This document shows positions 5,964 to 9,586 of a DNA stretch of 9,586 nt, one piece after another. The translations under genes were made by a program, and so were the position numbers. The number at the start of each line of letters is the position of its first letter. The stretch's first letter is position 1. The stretch spans positions 1-9,586 of the forward strand of contig JANXNM010000353.1 of NCBI GenBank assembly GCA_025354065.1, given 5' to 3'. Below the pieces are notes generated by a model. It searched no databases, had not been told where the DNA came from, and worked only from the letters and a program-made list of their open reading frames with translations. This stretch comes from Synechococcales cyanobacterium 340R_concoct_173_sub. GTDB taxonomy: Bacteria > Cyanobacteriota > Cyanobacteriia > Leptolyngbyales > Leptolyngbyaceae.

Positions 5964-6330
5964 TAAATTTTATTTTAATTGCAGCTACGGCATCATTAAG
6001 GCCATTGGTATGAACCCACCCCACAAAGCCTCCAAACACCATATTTCCATCACAATCGGCAATGAATACATAATTGCAACTCAGCGGATCTTTCCATATT
6101 TTCAGTACGGAACCATCCCGCAAAGTAAAGCGTGGTGTCGCTCGCTTGAAATCTCTACCATGAGCTTGGGTCATTCCATCTACTTGATTGAGAACATCAA
6201 CGACTTCTGCTGCAAGACTGGATATACGGTTAGCAGCTGGCGCAGGAGTATTCCATTCGTCAATAGAGTCATGAACTTTCTCATATATCTTCGCTACAGG
6301 TCCTAAGAAATTCAACATAATTAATTTCAT
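5959..6330 (-). CDS. Unknown protein gene in reverse orientation inside the broken polymerase-like locus
   Basis: This is the only minus-strand gene I accept. The 123-residue product has a balanced protein-like composition: a helical N-terminal half (SLAAEVVDVLNQVDGM) and a strand-rich C-terminal half with FTLRDGSVLKIWKDP, YVFIADCDGNMVFGGFVGWV and NDAVAAIKIKF. I do not recognise the family. There is no signal peptide or transposase motif. A weak AAGAAG precedes the ATG at 6330; a second in-frame ATG lies four codons inside. The region lacks CGATCG cores and its flanks are AT-rich, unlike its neighbours. It probably arrived as an insertion into, or a replacement of part of, the polymerase-like gene. 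The overlapping plus-strand frame (5896-6306) reads less like protein. Confidence 0.55.
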   Translation of the reverse strand: MKLIMLNFLGPVAKIYEKVHDSIDEWNTPAPAANRISSLAAEVVDVLNQVDGMTQAHGRDFKRATPRFTLRDGSVLKIWKDPLSCNYVFIADCDGNMVFGGFVGWVHTNGLNDAVAAIKIKFT

Positions 6331-6471
6331 ACTTCTTGTTGTATTAACCTAAGCATTCCCAATCAGCGAAGACAAATAACCTCGAACTTTGAACCAGCGC
6401 TGACCAACCAATCGCACCTTGAGGAGCAGCGACTTGCCTATGCTTCTGCGCTTTGGCATCACAGCGATGGT

Positions 6472-7092
6472 ATGGGAGTCGTTTTGAAGGGTTTTATGCC
6501 GGAGGTGACAGAACGGCTTAAACAGATGCCTAGGCTCAAACTAACGGGGCTTCAGCAAGATGTGAATCAGGTGGGGACATTGCCAGAGGGTGATTATCGG
6601 ATTCAATTTACGACTCACAGCTATGTCAAGAATGGTGAGGTGCGAGCGGTTCCGGCTATTGCATTAATTGATACTAGTGGCGAAATGACCAGTTTCGGGG
6701 TGATTGATGCACGGTCAATGCGGTTGCCAGAGGGGACGATCGCGATCGCTCACATTACATCCGAAGAGAGGATTGCTCAAGTTCAGGTGATGGAAATTTT
6801 GAACGTTCAACAAAATCACGATCGGTTTCATCCTTCGCGATCGGAATTGCGAGAATGGTATTTGGTGGCGGATGTGGAACAGCGGTTAGAAATACAGGCG
6901 ATCGGACGAAAACTCAATGACGCCTATTGTGATGAGATGGGGTTTGATAAGGCGGAACCGGGGGAATTGGCGATCGTGCCGACTCCGATTGAGTACAGGT
7001 CCGATCGGGTTGCTCTCAGCAAATCTGAGTTTGAGGAGATGAGACGGGCGATCGGGGAGCAGCAAATTCAGCCTGCTCTTTTGGAGCGGTAG
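6472..7092 (+). CDS. Unknown protein, probable 3' part of a longer broken gene
   Basis: The first ATG is at 6472, but the same frame is open and protein-like back to the stop at 6322-6324, reading NFEPALTNQSHLEEQRLAYA just before. There is no ribosome site at 6472; AAGGG before the ATG at 6496 is a weak alternative. This suggests a 3' remnant whose 5' part has been lost, possibly the C-terminus of the polymerase-like protein upstream. From 6472 the product is 206 residues. It includes a beta-rich segment (DYRIQFTTHSYV, then PAIALIDTSGEMTSFGVIDA) and a charged C-terminal region with LSKSEFEEMRRAIGEQ. I recognise no family. Belonging to the polymerase-like gene is inferred from the same strand, position and lack of a start. 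HIP1 sites return inside this gene at 6742. Confidence 0.55.
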   Translation: MGVVLKGFMPEVTERLKQMPRLKLTGLQQDVNQVGTLPEGDYRIQFTTHSYVKNGEVRAVPAIALIDTSGEMTSFGVIDARSMRLPEGTIAIAHITSEERIAQVQVMEILNVQQNHDRFHPSRSELREWYLVADVEQRLEIQAIGRKLNDAYCDEMGFDKAEPGELAIVPTPIEYRSDRVALSKSEFEEMRRAIGEQQIQPALLER

Positions 7093-7118
7093 GACACTGA
7101 TTAGACGAATGATCGCGA

Positions 7119-7124
7119 TATAAT
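7119..7124 (+). promoter_or_regulatory. Possible -10 box of the toxin-antitoxin operon
   Basis: TATAAT, a perfect -10 match, lies 36 bases before the antitoxin ATG. A -35 box is not convincing; CTGATT at 7097-7102 would give a 16-base spacer. The placement suits a short leader for the pair. Confidence 0.35.
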
Positions 7125-7151
7125 CAGAAGTAATTTGGTACTCTCTTATCC

Positions 7152-7164
7152 ACATCACTGATGT
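7152..7164. promoter_or_regulatory. Possible autoregulatory operator over the antitoxin start
   Basis: ACATCACTGATGT is a perfect 6+1+6 palindrome that covers the start codon of the antitoxin gene (ATG at 7161). Ribbon-helix-helix antitoxins commonly bind short palindromes at their own promoters. No second copy is seen, and a 6-bp arm can occur by chance. Confidence 0.3.
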
Positions 7165-7415
7165 CTATCACGCTTGATCTGCCCCCAAATATCGAAGCAC
7201 TTCTACGCCAGCGTGCTGAAAGTACGGGACAAGAAATTTCACAGATCGCTTTAGCTGTGCTCACCCTCGGCCTCAGTCTGGACGATCGGGATTTTTTTGA
7301 ATCATTAAATGGAATCCAACAAGGACTAGAAGACTTTGAGCAAGGAAGATTTTCGAGTTTAGAAGACTTCGTTTCTGAGCAAAACCAGAAATACGGACTA
7401 TCGCTTCAGCCATGA
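7161..7415 (+). CDS. Antitoxin, probably ribbon-helix-helix type
   Basis: This 84-residue protein has the layout of a type II antitoxin. A short N-terminal strand (SITLDLPPNIEALL) is followed by two helices (RQRAESTGQEIS, QIALAVLTLGLSL), resembling ribbon-helix-helix DNA-binding domains. An acidic tail (IQQGLEDFEQGRFSSLEDFV) follows, of the kind that wraps the toxin. It overlaps the toxin gene by four bases (ATGA at 7412-7415), which is typical of such pairs. A TATAAT box and a palindrome lie just upstream and may serve autoregulation. No Shine-Dalgarno is obvious before 7161. The role is assigned from the layout and its neighbour. Confidence 0.8.
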   Translation: MSITLDLPPNIEALLRQRAESTGQEISQIALAVLTLGLSLDDRDFFESLNGIQQGLEDFEQGRFSSLEDFVSEQNQKYGLSLQP

Positions 7416-7747
7416 TGTACCGCATTGATTTCTCCAGTGTTGCTAAAGCAGAAGCGGATGCGGCATTTTTGAGTTTCTCTCAGTTCACGGCTGCCGATCG
7501 TTCCCAAGCTTGGTATCAAGGGTTGATTAGAGCAATCGTCTCACTCCAAGAAATGCCTCGTCGTTGCCCGATCGCCCGTGAAAATAATTTCTTTAGTCAG
7601 GAAATCCGACAACTGCTCTACGGGCGCGGGAAACAGGCTTATCGCATTTTATTTACCATTCTCGATGACCAGCCGATTCCGACGGTGAGAATTCTCTACA
7701 TTCGTCATGTCTCTCAGAAAACGATCGGGGAGCCGGATGAAGATTAA
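7412..7747 (+). CDS. RelE/ParE-superfamily toxin
   Basis: The 111-residue product fits the RelE/ParE fold. It has a first strand YRIDFSSVAKAEADAAF, two helices through about residue 50 (AWYQGLIRAIVSLQEMPRRC), then strands containing IRQLLYGRGKQAYRILFTI and VRILYIRHVSQ. RelE members cut ribosome-bound mRNA, while ParE members poison gyrase; the sequence does not decide between them. The basic residues in YGRGKQAYR and IRHVSQ sit where catalytic or binding residues lie in the family. Start choice is ambiguous: ATG at 7412 overlaps the antitoxin stop, and a second ATG follows at 7415. The frame is intact and no truncation is seen, so the module may still be active and help retain the replicon. 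Confidence 0.85.
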   Translation: MMYRIDFSSVAKAEADAAFLSFSQFTAADRSQAWYQGLIRAIVSLQEMPRRCPIARENNFFSQEIRQLLYGRGKQAYRILFTILDDQPIPTVRILYIRHVSQKTIGEPDED

Positions 7748-7825
7748 ATCCTGAGCACCTTCTTCTATGGGGAACCATCAGCCAGTGTATTCTTTCCATT
7801 TCTCCACATGAGATGGACAAATCAA

Positions 7826-7884
7826 TATGGCTAGCGCCCTGAAGCCATAGGAACCTTCGGAATCCTTTTCTTTACTACCGAAGG
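7826..7884 (+). promoter_or_regulatory. Two-hairpin leader of ssb, with sequestered ribosome site
   Basis: The ssb leader holds two inverted repeats. TATGGCT (7826-7832) pairs with AGCCATA (7843-7849) around a 10-base loop. CCTTCGG (7854-7860) pairs with CCGAAGG (7878-7884) around a 17-base loop. The second stem includes the start of the ssb ribosome site AAGGAGA (7881-7887), so folding would limit initiation. Translational control, perhaps by SSB itself, is inference; the stems are only 7 bp each. Confidence 0.4.
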
Positions 7885-7893
7885 AGATTCACT

Positions 7894-8283
7894 ATGAGCG
7901 CTGGATTCAATCAAATCACTATTCTCGGTCGTCTCGGCAATGATCCAACGACCCGTGATACTCGCACTGAAACGACGGTTACTCACTTTGATGTAGCCGT
8001 GGATGAACGTTACAAAAACAAAGCGGGTGAGAAAATCGAGAAAGTCACTTGGTTTCGTTGTGAAGCCTGGAATGGACGCGGAAAGGCGATCGGTCAATAT
8101 ATTGGTAAAGGCAATCGCATTCTCATCAATGGTCGGATGGAGTTTCGCAGTTACGATCGGGTCGTCGAAATCAATGGCGAACAAGGCACTATCAAATTCC
8201 CAGATCCGATTCTAGTGGTTGAGGATTTCAAAATCATTGACTGGAAAGAAGAAGGCGATGGGTTCGACCAGGGTGATTTCTAG
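7894..8283 (+). CDS. ssb: Single-stranded DNA-binding protein
   Basis: This 129-residue protein is a bacterial-type SSB with one OB fold. It opens with NQITILGRLGNDPTTRDT and continues with VTHFDVAVDERY, VTWFRCEAWNGRGKAIGQYI and a GKGNRILINGRMEF strand, all family hallmarks. The last residues, EEGDGFDQGDF, form an acidic tail ending in Phe. They resemble but do not match the DDDIPF partner-binding tip, and the disordered linker is nearly absent. It is therefore shorter than chromosomal SSB and fits plasmid or accessory copies. AAGGAGA at 7881-7887 sits six bases before the ATG. SSB coats single-stranded DNA and recruits repair and replication enzymes. A strong terminator follows eight bases after the stop, so ssb is probably a single-gene unit. 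Confidence 0.93.
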   Translation: MSAGFNQITILGRLGNDPTTRDTRTETTVTHFDVAVDERYKNKAGEKIEKVTWFRCEAWNGRGKAIGQYIGKGNRILINGRMEFRSYDRVVEINGEQGTIKFPDPILVVEDFKIIDWKEEGDGFDQGDF

Positions 8284-8290
8284 AATAATT

Positions 8291-8324
8291 AGGGCTGACT
8301 CTTCGGAGTTAGCTCTATTTTTTT
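8291..8324 (+). terminator. Rho-independent terminator after ssb
   Basis: An 11-bp stem (8291-8301 with 8306-8316, two G-U pairs) closes a TTCG tetraloop and is followed by A and seven T residues (8318-8324). This is a textbook intrinsic terminator. The bases after it resemble those after the terminator at 1451-1480. Confidence 0.92.
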
Positions 8325-8412
8325 GAACTATCAAACTGTGAATTAAATCAAAAACGATCGGTTTTACAACTTTATCCATATACTAAAAGTATTCTATTTA
8401 TTACTCAGCACC

Positions 8413-9000
8413 ATGGATTTCAGTGTTCTCTCCCCCGATTTTAAAAAACAGCTTGAACAACAGCTCACTCGTTTACAAAAAGAACGGGAAGATATTATTT
8501 CTCAAGCAGCCCAGTCTGTAGATACAAATATTAGCCATATCAATGCCCTACTAGGTGAAGTAGAAGTCCCTGAAGCTCCCACTAAACGGGTTTACAATCG
8601 CAAAACATCTGAAGAACCTGAAGTACGGATTAAGCGGCCTTACAATCGTAAACAGCCAACGAGCATCGCATCTGAATCCAATGCGCCTAAAAGTAAATCA
8701 ACGTCTAGTAAAACAAAGCAAGTCAAGGCTCCAAAGTCTAAACCGAGTTTATCTGACTTTCCAGCATTGAAATCTGATTATGCCAGTATGACTCCAGCAG
8801 AGGCGATCGTTGCCCTATTAAAAGCAGCACCGAGTCAGGTTTTTACGGTGGATGAAGTGATTGCGGGGATTTATGGGACGATCCCTGAGGCCCAAATGCC
8901 GAAGACGAGACAGCGGATGGGCGTGACATTAGGTCATTGTGCCCGTCGTCAGGAGTGTGTCAAGGTCGATGGGGAAATTTCGCAGTATCGGTTTAGCTAA
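8413..9000 (+). CDS. Basic DNA-binding-type protein with winged-helix-like C-terminus
   Basis: The 195-residue protein has three parts. Residues 8-47 form a probable coiled coil (FKKQLEQQLTRLQKERE). Residues 50-115 are a basic, low-complexity linker with two repeats, KRVYNRK at 58-64 and KRPYNRK at 74-80, resembling short minor-groove or AT-hook-like arms, followed by Lys/Ser-rich sequence. Residues 125-195 look like a winged helix: MTPAEAIVALLKAAPSQVFT, VDEVIAGIYG, then KTRQRMGVTLGHCARRQ and a terminal strand ending QYRFS. DNA binding and a regulatory or nucleoid role are inference. No strong Shine-Dalgarno precedes 8413; TATACT at 8379-8384 could be a -10 box. It sits between ssb and the RadC-like gene, but a terminator separates it from ssb. 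Confidence 0.7.
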   Translation: MDFSVLSPDFKKQLEQQLTRLQKEREDIISQAAQSVDTNISHINALLGEVEVPEAPTKRVYNRKTSEEPEVRIKRPYNRKQPTSIASESNAPKSKSTSSKTKQVKAPKSKPSLSDFPALKSDYASMTPAEAIVALLKAAPSQVFTVDEVIAGIYGTIPEAQMPKTRQRMGVTLGHCARRQECVKVDGEISQYRFS

Positions 9001-9056
9001 GTCTGTTAGGGGCGATCGCTACCGCGTAGTAATCATAGTCTTCACTGGTATGCACT

Positions 9057-9586
9057 ATGATTGCTCACGATTGTAACGCGCTACAAACAAATGCTCCCTA
9101 TGCGGAAATCACATCTGATATTGGGACGATCGAAGTCATGCTTAGTCAAATTCTCAAATCAAAACCCACAGCAAAACGCTTATGTCAACAAATATTTGGT
9201 AATGCAAAGCTTCATTCTCCCCATGCGATTAGCTGTTTACTCAGATTACATCTAGAACAGCCCGATCGCCTAGGTCTTACTTCAAGCCAAGCGAAAGCCC
9301 TGAAGAATACGGTCGCGTTTGGTCATCAGCTTTATGCACAGGCTCAATCTACTTTTCCTGCTTTTACTGAACCCCCGATCGCGGCTCAATTTCTTTGTAA
9401 TACGATCGGCTGGAGTAATGTAGAACAGTTTGCTATTTTGGTCCTAGATGTCAAGAACCAGATTCTGGGAACACAAGTTTTGACTAAAGGTGGATTGACC
9501 TGTGTTGAAATTAGTCCTCGTGAAATATTTGAAATCGTTCTCCGGTTGAATGGCTATAGTTTTATTGTGGGACATAATCATCCCAG
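9057..9586 (+). CDS. RadC/JAB-domain protein, 3' end outside window
   Basis: The frame from ATG 9057 stays open to the right edge (176 complete codons), so the gene is cut by the window. An in-frame TAA at 9030-9032 rules out an earlier start. The end shows the RadC (UPF0758) JAB/MPN domain: WSNVEQFAILVLDVKNQILG, a GGLTCVEISPREIFEIVLR segment, then IVGHNHPS, the start of the metal-binding JAMM motif. The part before it is helical and replaces the usual helix-hairpin-helix region. RadC-family proteins are common on plasmids, phages and islands; despite the name, a repair role is not established. Its family and position after ssb support an accessory replicon. The Ser of HNHPS is incomplete at the edge. 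Confidence 0.9.
   Translation, partial: MIAHDCNALQTNAPYAEITSDIGTIEVMLSQILKSKPTAKRLCQQIFGNAKLHSPHAISCLLRLHLEQPDRLGLTSSQAKALKNTVAFGHQLYAQAQSTFPAFTEPPIAAQFLCNTIGWSNVEQFAILVLDVKNQILGTQVLTKGGLTCVEISPREIFEIVLRLNGYSFIVGHNHP

Noticed and set aside
5896..6306. Plus-strand frame of 136 codons opposite the minus-strand gene
   Set aside because: Its sequence is less protein-like than the opposite strand, it starts with TTG without a ribosome site, and it is only the continuation of the frameshifted remnant.
5930..6360. Insertion sequence
   Set aside because: No transposase motif, terminal inverted repeats or convincing target duplication; only a short ATTAA recurs near both edges.
7831..8184. Minus-strand frame opposite ssb
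   Set aside because: The plus strand is an unmistakable SSB; the reverse frame is a shadow.
9061..9255. Plus-strand frame of 64 codons at the right end
   Set aside because: It overlaps the clear RadC-family reading frame in another phase and has no family features.

Overview
The window looks like cyanobacterial accessory DNA, most likely a plasmid or a plasmid-like island of a filamentous species. The main evidence is the palindrome GCGATCGC (HIP1). By eye it occurs nine times perfectly (475, 844, 1840, 2017, 3177, 5051, 5411, 6742, 9012), and its core CGATCG occurs many more times. A Ycf46-type AAA ATPase and several small families typical of cyanobacteria agree with this. The plasmid reading is inference: the window holds ssb, a RadC-family gene, a toxin-antitoxin pair, an HNH nuclease and many small unknown genes, but no replication or partition gene is visible.

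Layout. Positions 1-2606 hold a left-truncated AAA ATPase, a strong terminator, a one-domain WGR protein, a membrane protein with a 17-residue tandem repeat and a SAP/Rho-N-like C-terminus, and a small acidic protein coupled to it by overlap. Positions 2618-3787 hold the broken 3' end of a small gene, a DUF2283 gene, and a translationally coupled pair of a small helical protein and an HNH nuclease. A 19-bp perfect inverted repeat follows at 3820-3868.

Positions 3959-7092 are the most unusual part. A 67-residue protein precedes a 539-residue protein that carries DFDGD and, in the right order, other landmarks of double-psi beta-barrel RNA polymerases (RpoC, YonO and eukaryotic RNA-dependent RNA polymerase types). 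This gene appears damaged. Its frame is lost near 5765-5815, a minus-strand gene lies in the path at 5959-6330, and a same-direction reading frame resumes from about 6325 to 7092. This stretch has no HIP1 site from 5419 to 6741.

Positions 7161-7747 hold a toxin-antitoxin pair. Positions 7894-8283 hold ssb, with hairpins in its leader and a strong terminator after it. Positions 8413-9000 hold a DNA-binding-type protein with two KR-x-YNRK motifs and a winged-helix-like end. From 9057 a RadC/JAB-family gene runs off the right edge.

Together the genes suggest DNA or RNA maintenance and conflict functions: ATPase, WGR protein, polymerase-like enzyme, SSB, RadC, HNH and toxin-antitoxin. The sequence alone does not show that they form one system.
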